A DNA stretch of 35,031 bases, taken from the NCBI GenBank assembly GCA_947245485.1, contig CAMXOH010000006.1, positions 1 to 35,031 on the forward strand. The letters are read 5' to 3'. Under the pieces are notes generated by a model. That model was not told the origin of the DNA. It was given only the letters and a program-made list of their open reading frames with translations, and did not search any database. Made by a program: the position numbers and the translations under genes. Source of the stretch: an uncultured Clostridia bacterium (lineage in GTDB: Bacteria > Bacillota > Clostridia > Christensenellales > Borkfalkiaceae). Each line of letters starts with the position of its first letter. Within the stretch, counting starts at the first letter, position 1. This document shows positions 26,433 through 33,375 of the stretch, one piece after another.

Positions 26433-27266
26433 TCAAATTTCTATTTCGCCCGTAAATACAAGCTCCGCGCCGCCCGTCATAAACACGCTTTCATCGGTAT
26501 ATACGATTTTTAAATCGCCCCCCAAAAGATGAACGGTTATCTCCTCGCCTTTTGCGCAGAAACCGTTTAAAACCGCCGCTACCGCTGCCGCGCAAGCGCC
26601 CGTGCCGCAAGCGTGCGTTTCGCCGCTTCCGCGCTCCCATACGCGCATTTTAAGTTCGTTTGCGCCCGTAACGCTAATAAATTCGGTGTTTACCCTGTCG
26701 GGGAATACTTTATGGTTTTCAAACTGCCTGCCGAGTTTTTCTATATCGAGCGAATCGGGTTCGCAGAACACTACGCAATGCGGGTTGCCCATCGAAACGA
26801 GAGTAACGCCGTAAGTTTTTCCGCCTACTTCGAGCGGGTAGTTCACCGCCGTAGTCTCGCCTATCAGCGACGGGATACTTTTGCAGTCGAGAACGGGCGC
26901 ACCCATATCGACTTTTACCGAACTAACCTTTCCGTCTTTACCGAGCGTAAATTCAAGTTTTTTTATTCCCGAAAGCGTCTCTACCGTGCAACTGTTTTTG
27001 CGTACGTAGCCTAAGTCATGCGCGAGCTTGCCGACGCAACGCACGCCGTTGCCGCACATTTTTCCTTCCGAACCGTCGGCGTTGAACATACGCATTCTGC
27101 AATCCGCCTTATCGGATTTGCAAAGCATAATTATGCCATCGCCGCCTATTCCCTTATGCCTGTCCGAGAGTTTTACGGAGAGTTTTTCGGGGTTTGCGAT
27201 TTCGCCGTCCATACAGTCGAAATAAATATAATCGTTACCTATACCGTGCATTTTATAAAATTTCAT
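26433..27266 (-). CDS. dapF: Diaminopimelate epimerase
   Basis: 277 residues from the ATG at 27266 (MKFYKMHGIGNDYIYFD). It converts LL- to meso-diaminopimelate for lysine and peptidoglycan. Both active-site cysteines are present, in NADGSEGKMCGNGVRC and in GETHACGTGACAAA. The ORF track starts 17 codons earlier at 27317, but that extension runs through the promoter and lacks family similarity. The chosen ATG is preceded by TATAAT and six bases, so the mRNA is predicted to be leaderless. It is transcribed away from the divergent sigma-factor gene. Confidence 0.97.
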   Translation of the reverse strand: MKFYKMHGIGNDYIYFDCMDGEIANPEKLSVKLSDRHKGIGGDGIIMLCKSDKADCRMRMFNADGSEGKMCGNGVRCVGKLAHDLGYVRKNSCTVETLSGIKKLEFTLGKDGKVSSVKVDMGAPVLDCKSIPSLIGETTAVNYPLEVGGKTYGVTLVSMGNPHCVVFCEPDSLDIEKLGRQFENHKVFPDRVNTEFISVTGANELKMRVWERGSGETHACGTGACAAAVAAVLNGFCAKGEEITVHLLGGDLKIVYTDESVFMTGGAELVFTGEIEI

Positions 27267-27272
27267 ACCGAT

Positions 27273-27301
27273 ATTATAATCTGTTTCGAAAGTATTTGCA
27301 A
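27273..27301 (-). promoter_or_regulatory. Sigma-A promoter of dapF (leaderless)
   Basis: Minus strand TTGCAA (27296-27301), 17-bp spacer, TATAAT (27273-27278), six bases, ATG. No Shine-Dalgarno sequence lies between the -10 box and the start. Confidence 0.72.
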
Positions 27302-27310
27302 ACAAAAGCA

Positions 27311-27338
27311 TTGACAAATCGAAAAGCTATAATAAAAT
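27311..27338 (+). promoter_or_regulatory. Promoter of the ECF sigma operon
   Basis: TTGACA (27311-27316), 16-bp spacer, TAAAAT (27333-27338). A TATAAT at 27328-27333 is too close to this -35 (11 bp). It lies back-to-back with the dapF promoter, 9 bases apart. Leader about 22 bases with a weak GCGGAAC ribosome site. Confidence 0.6.
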
Positions 27339-27366
27339 AGAATTAAAAAAAACGCGCGGAACCGTT

Positions 27367-27909
27367 ATGTACGAAAATGACTGCGAAAAACTGAATAGAC
27401 TGATTATCGCCGTCGCCGACGGGTACGTCGACTGCCTTGACGGCATTTATGAAATCGCAGGCGGACGAATGCTCGCCGTTGCCGCAGGCATTGCGGGCAG
27501 GGAATATGCGGAAGACGTACTGCACGACAGCTTTATTAAAATCGCAAGGTTTGCGCATAAGTACAGGCGCGACAACCCGTACGGCTGGCTGATGAGATTA
27601 GTCAAAAATACCGCGCTCGATTTTGTGCGCTCGAGAAAGGCGCGCGCCGAAGTTTCGGACGAACTGTTTTTCAATCTCACTTCCCTCGATTACTCTCCCG
27701 AAAAGCGCGACGAGGCGCTCGAACTCGAACGGGCAATCGCACGGCTCGAACCCGATGAGAAAAAAGTTATTTACTGTAAATACTACCTCGATATGAGCGT
27801 GCGCGAAATCGCCGCCGCCAACAAGCAGAGCAAGTCCGCCGTACAGCGCGCCGTGGAAAGGGCGGAAAGAAAACTTAAAAACCTATTGGACGGCGGGACA
27901 AACGACTGA
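27367..27909 (+). CDS. ECF-type RNA polymerase sigma factor
   Basis: 180 residues, the usual ECF size. Region 2 (about 25-95) has EDVLHDSFIKI (core binding) and NPYGWLMRLVKNTALDFVRSRK (-10 recognition). Region 4 (about 118-175) has LERAIARLEPDEKKVIYCKYYLDMS, then the helix-turn-helix VREIAAANKQSKSAVQRAVERAERKL (-35 recognition). It is the first gene of a plus-strand group with a predicted membrane anti-sigma factor (24 bases downstream) and a vWA lipoprotein. It has a vegetative-type promoter and no visible ECF autoregulatory site. The ECF subgroup cannot be assigned by eye. Confidence 0.93.
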   Translation: MYENDCEKLNRLIIAVADGYVDCLDGIYEIAGGRMLAVAAGIAGREYAEDVLHDSFIKIARFAHKYRRDNPYGWLMRLVKNTALDFVRSRKARAEVSDELFFNLTSLDYSPEKRDEALELERAIARLEPDEKKVIYCKYYLDMSVREIAAANKQSKSAVQRAVERAERKLKNLLDGGTND

Positions 27910-27933
27910 GAATATTCGTTATAAAGGTAAGAG

Positions 27934-28626
27934 ATGAAAGATAAAAAACTTGAAGAAAAATTCGGAGAGTATTTCAAGGGCGTGAATACTCCCGACAATA
28001 TAACGGACGACGCAAAGAAATACGCCGTCCGTAAAAGAGCGGTTCTGCCGAAAATCGTGAAGTTTGCTTCCGTTGCGGCAAGTTTCGTGCTGGTATTCAC
28101 CGCCGCGCTGATTATTATTTTGCGGGGCGGAATAACGCCGCCCGAAAAAGGCGGCGACTCCGCCGTTCCCCCTCCCGCGCTTGTAACTTACGGCAACGGC
28201 GAACTCGAATACCGCGAAGCGAACGCGTACGCGGCAAGCGATTTAGAACTTTCGCTCTATTTTATCCGCAATTTGGCGGTTGCTTCAAACGCGGGCGTAA
28301 ACGAAATGACGGCGGGTTACGGCGCGGACGGACTTGCGCTCGTTAAAGCCGACGCCTGTCTGTTCAACGGACTTTTAAGGCACGATACTAAAATCTTCGT
28401 TGAATTTACCGAAGAGAACACCGTTCACGAAGAGCTCGAAGATTACAGGCACGGCGTAGTATACGAATACCGCGGCGTAACGTACCGCTTGACGCGCACG
28501 ATTGCGGAGAACGGCGAACCCGAACAAAAGCTATACTTTTTATATCAAGGCGTCAAATATTATTTCAACGTAACTTCCGCCGACGAGTATGCCCATTTGA
28601 GATATTTGGAAATGATTGTAAAATAA
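27934..28626 (+). CDS. Predicted membrane anti-sigma factor
   Basis: 230 residues. A basic/acidic cytoplasmic N-terminus of about 42 residues (EEKFGEYFKGVNTPDNITDDAKKYAVRKR) precedes one membrane helix (about 43-64). An extracytoplasmic domain of ~160 residues follows (EYREANAYAASDLELSLY...YFLYQGVKYYFNV...LEMIVK). There is no zinc-binding ZAS motif, so the anti-sigma role rests on its position right after an ECF sigma gene and on topology. The layout and the C-terminal domain style match the protein at 8570-9235. The start has AAAGGT five bases upstream. Confidence 0.75.
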   Translation: MKDKKLEEKFGEYFKGVNTPDNITDDAKKYAVRKRAVLPKIVKFASVAASFVLVFTAALIIILRGGITPPEKGGDSAVPPPALVTYGNGELEYREANAYAASDLELSLYFIRNLAVASNAGVNEMTAGYGADGLALVKADACLFNGLLRHDTKIFVEFTEENTVHEELEDYRHGVVYEYRGVTYRLTRTIAENGEPEQKLYFLYQGVKYYFNVTSADEYAHLRYLEMIVK

Positions 28627-28639
28627 TTTTCAAACAAGC

Positions 28640-28665
28640 GGGACAAATACAGTTTTAATTTCGTT
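28640..28665 (+). promoter_or_regulatory. Candidate ECF-type promoter of the vWA lipoprotein gene
   Basis: GGGACA (28640-28645), 16-bp spacer, CGTT (28662-28665). This fits the general ECF layout (AAC/ACA-type -35, CGT-type -10 with 16-17 bp). It lies in the 73-bp gap after the anti-sigma gene and is followed by an imperfect inverted repeat TTAATTTCGTT / AACGAATTAA (28657-28687). It may be the target of the upstream sigma factor. Confidence 0.35.
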
Positions 28666-28699
28666 TTAATATCAAATAACGAATTAAACGAGGTGAAGT

Positions 28700-30193
28700 A
28701 TGAAAAAAATCATTGCTTTGACAGCCGCGGCGGCGGCAATGTGCATAGGTCTTACGGCTTGCAATGCGGGTTACAAAGGCGAATACGGCGATGCAGGCTG
28801 GTCGGGCGGATTGGAAATCAATAACGGCGTAACCGGAGATTCAGACGACGGATACTACTATGAAAAAATAGTGGAACAACCTTTTACACAGGTTGCCGAG
28901 CAGGCTTCTTCCTACTTCTCGCTCGACAGAAATACCGCGGGATATTCCATTATGCGCTCGCAGATAGAAAACGGATATAAAATCCAACCTGATTCGGTAA
29001 GAATAGAAGAGTTTATCAACTATTTCGATTACGGTTTCGAAGATACGGACGGCGAAGTTCTGAAAATATCGACTTATATGACGGACTGCCCGTGGAACGA
29101 AGAGAACAAACTTATACTTGCGGGCGTTAAGACGCAGGAGTTCGAGCTTACGGACGTAAACGCAAACTACGTGTTTTTAATAGACGTGTCGGGTTCGATG
29201 TCGGGCGATTTAAGACTCGGACTCGCAAAAAAAGGTTTGAACTTCCTTTTGGACGGACTTACCGAAAACGACTTGGTTTCGCTCGTAACCTACGCAAGCG
29301 GAGTCAGAACGGTCCTTGACGGCGAGGAATGCACGGAAAGCGGAAAGACGAATATAAGAAATAAAATTTCCGCGCTTAAAGCAAGCGGAGCGACGAACGG
29401 CGGCGACGGACTCGAACGCGCGTATAAAATAGCGCAGGAACATTTTATAAGCGGCGGCAATAACCGCGTAATCATAATTTCCGACGGCGACTTCAACGTA
29501 GGTATGAAAAACACCGACGAACTGAAAGAGTTTATTCAAAACAAAGCTCAAAGCGGCGTTCACCTTTCCGTACTCGGCGTGGGTATGGGAAATATGCGCG
29601 ACGATTTGCTTGAAACGCTTGCAAGGTGCGGAAACGGAAATTACGCTTACCTCGACAGCGAAACCGAAGCGCGCAAAGTTTTCTGCGACGAACTGAACGG
29701 CACGCTTAAAACGGTAGCTTCCGACGCGAAAGCGTGCGTCAGCTTCACCGACAGCGTTGCAAAATACCGCCTTATAGGCTACGATACCAAGATTATTTCA
29801 AAGGACGATTTTGAAAACGCAGAAGCCGACGCAGGCGAAATAGGCAGTAACTTGTGCGTTGCGGCTCTGTACGAAGTAACGCTTGGCGGGCAACCCGACG
29901 GCGAGCTCGCGTCCGTTACAGTGAAATGCAAGGCGGACGGCGAAGCGCTTGAATTTACAGAAACGGTTACATTGCAGACTCCCTCCTCCGAAGATTTATC
30001 GTTTATTTCCTGCGTTGCGGAATTCGGTCTTATACTCAGAAATTCCGAATACAAAGAGAACGCGTCCATTGCAAACGTTTTGCAAAGACTTGAAAGTCTG
30101 AACGGATATATAAACGGCGAACTTTACAAAACAGAATTTGTAACGCTCGTCGGCAAAGCCGACGAAAGCGGATTCTATTCGGGCGAACAATAA
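28700..30193 (+). CDS. von Willebrand factor A domain lipoprotein (YfbK-like)
   Basis: 497 residues. A lipoprotein signal peptide with lipobox LTAC (Cys21) predicts anchoring on the outer face of the membrane. EEFINYFDY (about 110) and the beta-rich segment before the vWA match YfbK-type proteins. The vWA domain (about 155-335) has an intact MIDAS: DVSGSMSG near 160, a conserved Thr in GATNGGDG, and IIISDGDFNVG. The C-terminal ~150 residues are beta-rich. vWA domains bind proteins through a metal ion; the ligand here is unknown. It follows an ECF sigma/anti-sigma pair, so it may belong to its regulon or act in its signal path. The start has ACGAGGTGAAGT before the ATG. Confidence 0.9.
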   Translation: MKKIIALTAAAAAMCIGLTACNAGYKGEYGDAGWSGGLEINNGVTGDSDDGYYYEKIVEQPFTQVAEQASSYFSLDRNTAGYSIMRSQIENGYKIQPDSVRIEEFINYFDYGFEDTDGEVLKISTYMTDCPWNEENKLILAGVKTQEFELTDVNANYVFLIDVSGSMSGDLRLGLAKKGLNFLLDGLTENDLVSLVTYASGVRTVLDGEECTESGKTNIRNKISALKASGATNGGDGLERAYKIAQEHFISGGNNRVIIISDGDFNVGMKNTDELKEFIQNKAQSGVHLSVLGVGMGNMRDDLLETLARCGNGNYAYLDSETEARKVFCDELNGTLKTVASDAKACVSFTDSVAKYRLIGYDTKIISKDDFENAEADAGEIGSNLCVAALYEVTLGGQPDGELASVTVKCKADGEALEFTETVTLQTPSSEDLSFISCVAEFGLILRNSEYKENASIANVLQRLESLNGYINGELYKTEFVTLVGKADESGFYSGEQ

Positions 30194-30201
30194 AAAACTT
30201 T

Positions 30202-30230
30202 ACCCGCCGCGGCAGTATGCCGCGGCGGGT
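30202..30230. terminator. Convergent terminator (vWA gene / purA)
   Basis: Thirteen-bp perfect stem ACCCGCCGCGGCA / TGCCGCGGCGGGT with a 3-base loop, followed by TTTC on the plus strand and by AAAG-to-T-rich sequence on the minus strand. It lies between the convergent stops at 30193 and 30248. Confidence 0.88.
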
Positions 30231-30247
30231 TTTCATTTACTCGTTAT

Positions 30248-31528
30248 TCAATACATTTCAATGCACGCGTCTCTCTCCGCGCCCACGGAAACGTAACGTA
30301 TTTTGCACCCGCAAAGTTTTTCGAGAAGTTTTATGTAGTCTACCGCTTCTTTGGGCAAATCGGAAACTTTTCTGCATTGAGATAAATCGCAGTTCCAACC
30401 TTTGACTTTTTCAAAAACTGGTTTGCACTCGTCCAAAACGTCTGTGAAAGGGAAGTCGTCCACGATTTTGCCGTTGAGTTCGTAATGCGTGCAAATTTCT
30501 ATTTCTTCATATCCGTCAAGCACGTCGAGCTTAGTAAGCGCGATTTCGTCCGCGCCCTGACAGCGTATACCGTAGCGTGAAGCAACCGCGTCGAAAGGTC
30601 CTACCCTTCTCGGTCTGCCCGTTGCCGCGCCGTATTCGCCGCCGAGTTCTCTCAGTTTGTCCGCTTTTTCGCCGAAGTATTCGCAGGTAAAAGGTCCCGC
30701 GCCGACGCAGCTCGAATACGCTTTCATTATTCCGATTGATTTATCGAGCTTTAAGTTGGGCACGCCCGCGCCTATCGGAGCGTACGCCGCGATTGTGGAC
30801 GACGACGAAGTATAGGGAACAATGCCGTAATCTATATCGCGCAAAGCGCCGAGCTGAGCTTCGAACATAATGTTTTTGCCCGCCGCGTTCGCTTCGTTGA
30901 GATAAACGCCCGTATCCGTAACGTAGTCCGCAAGAGGTTTGCCGTAAGTTTCGAAATACTCAACCATTTCTTCAACCGTAACGGGTTCGAAGCCGTACGC
31001 TTTTATAGTCATATTCTTCCATGCGATTATATCGGGAAGACGCTTATAGAGAAGCTCTGTATTGAACAATTCGCCCATACGGAACGCTTTTTTCATATAT
31101 TTATCCGCGTAGACGGGCGCTATGCCGCGGCGCGTGGAACCGTAAGGTTTGCCTGTGGCTTTTGTGAGTCTGTCCTCCTCCATAATATCCTGCAAAACGT
31201 TATAGGGCATTGTTATTATGGCTTTATCGCTGATTTTAAGGTTGGCGGGGGATATTTCTATACCGCCTTCGCGCAATCTTTGTATTTCGCCGCAGAGATG
31301 CTTTAAGTCTATAACCATTCCGGGTCCCATAATATTTACCACATTACCGCGGAGAATACCGGACGGCAAAAGGTTGAGTATGAATTTTCCCTTGTCGTTA
31401 ATAACCGTGTGTCCCGCGTTGTTTCCGCCCTGATAGCGGCATACCACGTCGAACTTTTCGGAAAGCAAGTCCACCATTCTGCCCTTGCCTTCGTCACCCC
31501 AGTTTATTCCACAGATACTTGTAAGCAT
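30248..31528 (-). CDS. purA: Adenylosuccinate synthetase
   Basis: 426 residues. It joins IMP and aspartate with GTP in the first committed step to AMP. The N-terminus has the GTP loop WGDEGKGR and GGNNAGHTV. Further marks are STRRGIAPVYADK and ATGRPRRVGPFD, the IMP/aspartate-binding region. Length and motifs are complete. It is monocistronic, with AAGAGGTAAGGAAA before the ATG. Confidence 0.98.
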   Translation of the reverse strand: MLTSICGINWGDEGKGRMVDLLSEKFDVVCRYQGGNNAGHTVINDKGKFILNLLPSGILRGNVVNIMGPGMVIDLKHLCGEIQRLREGGIEISPANLKISDKAIITMPYNVLQDIMEEDRLTKATGKPYGSTRRGIAPVYADKYMKKAFRMGELFNTELLYKRLPDIIAWKNMTIKAYGFEPVTVEEMVEYFETYGKPLADYVTDTGVYLNEANAAGKNIMFEAQLGALRDIDYGIVPYTSSSSTIAAYAPIGAGVPNLKLDKSIGIMKAYSSCVGAGPFTCEYFGEKADKLRELGGEYGAATGRPRRVGPFDAVASRYGIRCQGADEIALTKLDVLDGYEEIEICTHYELNGKIVDDFPFTDVLDECKPVFEKVKGWNCDLSQCRKVSDLPKEAVDYIKLLEKLCGCKIRYVSVGAERDACIEMY

Positions 31529-31582
31529 TTTCCTTACCTCTTAATATTTTTTACGCCTTTCGGCGGTTTGCACAACGTTATT

Positions 31583-31611
31583 ATTATATAATAAACGGTG
31601 CGTTTAGTCAA
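31583..31611 (-). promoter_or_regulatory. Sigma-A promoter of purA
   Basis: Minus strand TTGACT (31606-31611), 17-bp spacer, TATAAT (31583-31588). Leader of about 48 bases with a small CGCC-GAAA-GGCG tetraloop hairpin before the ribosome site. No purine riboswitch is recognisable, and the leader is too short for one. Confidence 0.82.
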
Positions 31612-31629
31612 GTATAATTAGCGTTGAAA

Positions 31630-31661
31630 ACGCCGCGGGAAGCGCATACTTTCCGCGGCGT
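31630..31661 (-). terminator. Terminator of the CLC gene
   Basis: ACGCCGCGGGAAG / CTTTCCGCGGCGT stem with one mismatch and a 6-base loop, 4 bases past the stop, followed on the minus strand by TTTTC. Confidence 0.85.
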
Positions 31662-31665
31662 CAAT

Positions 31666-33279
31666 TTAATTTTCGGGTTTGCCGGCAATGCCGTAAAGAT
31701 AATCGTAAAGCTCCTCTTCCGAATTTGTTTCGCATTCGAACACGAACGTATCTCCCGCTTTTAAAAGCGTTTCGCCGTCGGGAACGGCAACGTTGCCGTC
31801 GGAGGTCATTACCTGCACGATAAGTCCGTTAGTGGGCCAAATAATGGTGCGCACGTGCGTTCCGTCCGCTTTAGAATCGGGTTGCACTTTGACTGTCGCG
31901 CGTATTTTTCTTACGTTTTCATAGAGTTTTTCTTCTGCAATGAATCCCGTAAGACTTCTTTCGTATATAGGTTCGGTTTTAAAGAGCATACTGATGAGAT
32001 AGCCGAGCGCGATTCCCAACAGCGCGGGCAGGAAGTTTGTAAACTGCCCCGTCAGCTCGAAAACCATTACGACGCCCGTTATAGGCGCGCGCACGACGGT
32101 AACGAAGAACACCGACATACAAATTATGACGAGATAGTCGCCGAACGCCGCGTCCATACCCATTTTGCCGAACAGAAGGGAAAGCAGTCCTCCTATTCCC
32201 GCGCCGATTGCAAGCATAGGGATAAACACGCCGCAGGGCACGCCGCAACTCATAGCGAGTATTCCCGCTATAAATTTAAAGACTATTATTATTATTAAAC
32301 TTACCGCTATCGACAGTCCGAAAACTTTTTCGAACGATATACTGCCCGTACCGCTCGTTCCCAACGCTTCTATAAATGAATGTCCGCCGCCCATTGCGTA
32401 AACGGTTATAAGTCCGAAAACGCCCGCAAACAGGAACGGAACGAGATACTTGCCCGCGCCCTTCAAAAACGTTACTTTTTTAAAGCCTTTTTTAACGGCA
32501 AATACCGAATAGTAGAACGCTACGCCCAAAAGCGAGGCGACTATTGCCGCCGGTATTGCCCAAAGACAATATGTAAAACTGAATTCGTGAGGGAAAATAA
32601 AAGTATCGAACGTATACCCCACTCCGTAGCCGAGCGGAGGACGAATCGCGTTGCGCGTAAAAAGCGCGGAAACGACGCTGAGCGCCGCGCAGATAAATAC
32701 CTGCGGCGAGAACGAACGGAAGGCTTCCTCCATTGCGAACACAAGTCCCGTTATAGGCGCATTGAACGCAACGGCAAGTCCCGCGCTGGAACCGCTTGCT
32801 ATTTGCAACCTTCTCGTCATCTGATTGCGCTTTAACAGATGTCCCACGGCGTCGCCCGCGCAACCGCCTATTTCGAGAGAGGGTCCCTCCGCTCCTGCGG
32901 AAAGTCCCATAAAAATGCAGGCAAGAGAAGCGGCGAACATCGAACACATTGTTACGTACCACTTAAAACGCACAATTCCGCGCGCCGCGCCCTCTATCTG
33001 CGGAATACCGCTTCCGCGAATCATCGGAACGAACCTGACGAGCGTGCCTATTACTATTCCGCCCGCGCCGAGGCCCAAAAACAGAACGGGAACGAAAGCG
33101 GGATTATCCCTTACGAGCGTATACAGTTTTACGGACGTTTCTTCGCCCAACGAAGCGAGTATATTGTAAAGCGTAACCACTACGCCCGCAAAAATTCCCG
33201 TAAGCAAACTTATTAAGACAAGGTTGACTGCGTTGTCCGCAAACAGACGCAGATTCTTTTTGACTTTTTCGTTAATCAT
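31666..33279 (-). CDS. CLC-family chloride/proton antiporter with RCK-C (TrkA-C) tail
   Basis: 537 residues. About ten or more membrane segments form a CLC core with GSGIPQ (89-94), GAEGP with the gating Glu131, GVFIP, and a Tyr in TEPIYER at the position of the anion-coordinating tyrosine. The Glu in FAMEEAF (184/185) corresponds to the internal proton glutamate of E. coli ClcA, so an H+-coupled exchanger is more likely than a channel. The C-terminal ~85 residues (VRTIIWPTNGLIVQV...LLKAGDTFVFEC) are a TrkA-C-like regulatory domain. The ATG lies 7 bases after TAAAAT, so the mRNA has essentially no leader and no Shine-Dalgarno site. GSGIP and the proton Glu argue against the fluoride-specific CLC-F branch. 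Confidence 0.94.
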   Translation of the reverse strand: MINEKVKKNLRLFADNAVNLVLISLLTGIFAGVVVTLYNILASLGEETSVKLYTLVRDNPAFVPVLFLGLGAGGIVIGTLVRFVPMIRGSGIPQIEGAARGIVRFKWYVTMCSMFAASLACIFMGLSAGAEGPSLEIGGCAGDAVGHLLKRNQMTRRLQIASGSSAGLAVAFNAPITGLVFAMEEAFRSFSPQVFICAALSVVSALFTRNAIRPPLGYGVGYTFDTFIFPHEFSFTYCLWAIPAAIVASLLGVAFYYSVFAVKKGFKKVTFLKGAGKYLVPFLFAGVFGLITVYAMGGGHSFIEALGTSGTGSISFEKVFGLSIAVSLIIIIVFKFIAGILAMSCGVPCGVFIPMLAIGAGIGGLLSLLFGKMGMDAAFGDYLVIICMSVFFVTVVRAPITGVVMVFELTGQFTNFLPALLGIALGYLISMLFKTEPIYERSLTGFIAEEKLYENVRKIRATVKVQPDSKADGTHVRTIIWPTNGLIVQVMTSDGNVAVPDGETLLKAGDTFVFECETNSEEELYDYLYGIAGKPEN

Positions 33280-33286
33280 AATGAAT

Positions 33287-33315
33287 ATTTTATCACTTAT
33301 ATCTTATTTTGTAAA
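33287..33315 (-). promoter_or_regulatory. Sigma-A promoter of the CLC gene (near-leaderless)
   Basis: Minus strand TTTACA (33310-33315), 17-bp spacer, extended -10 TGaTAAAAT (box 33287-33292), then seven bases to ATG at 33279. Predicted start at 33280 or 33279. Confidence 0.68.
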
Positions 33316-33339
33316 TTATGTTTGAGTGCGAACAATAAA

Positions 33340-33366
33340 GTTTCCGCGGCGCATTGCCGCGGAAAC
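33340..33366 (-). terminator. Terminator of the glutamine synthetase gene
   Basis: Eleven-bp perfect stem GTTTCCGCGGC / GCCGCGGAAAC with a 5-base loop, 9 bases past the stop, followed on the minus strand by TTTATTGTT. Confidence 0.85.
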
Positions 33367-33375
33367 AAATGCTTT

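Noticed and set aside
27267-27317. 17-codon N-terminal extension of dapF in the ORF track
   Set aside because: Runs through the promoter (TTGCAA-17-TATAAT), has no ribosome site, and the family N-terminus begins at the ATG at 27266.
31529-31582. Possible purine riboswitch before purA
   Set aside because: The predicted leader is only about 48 bases with one small tetraloop hairpin; no room for an aptamer.
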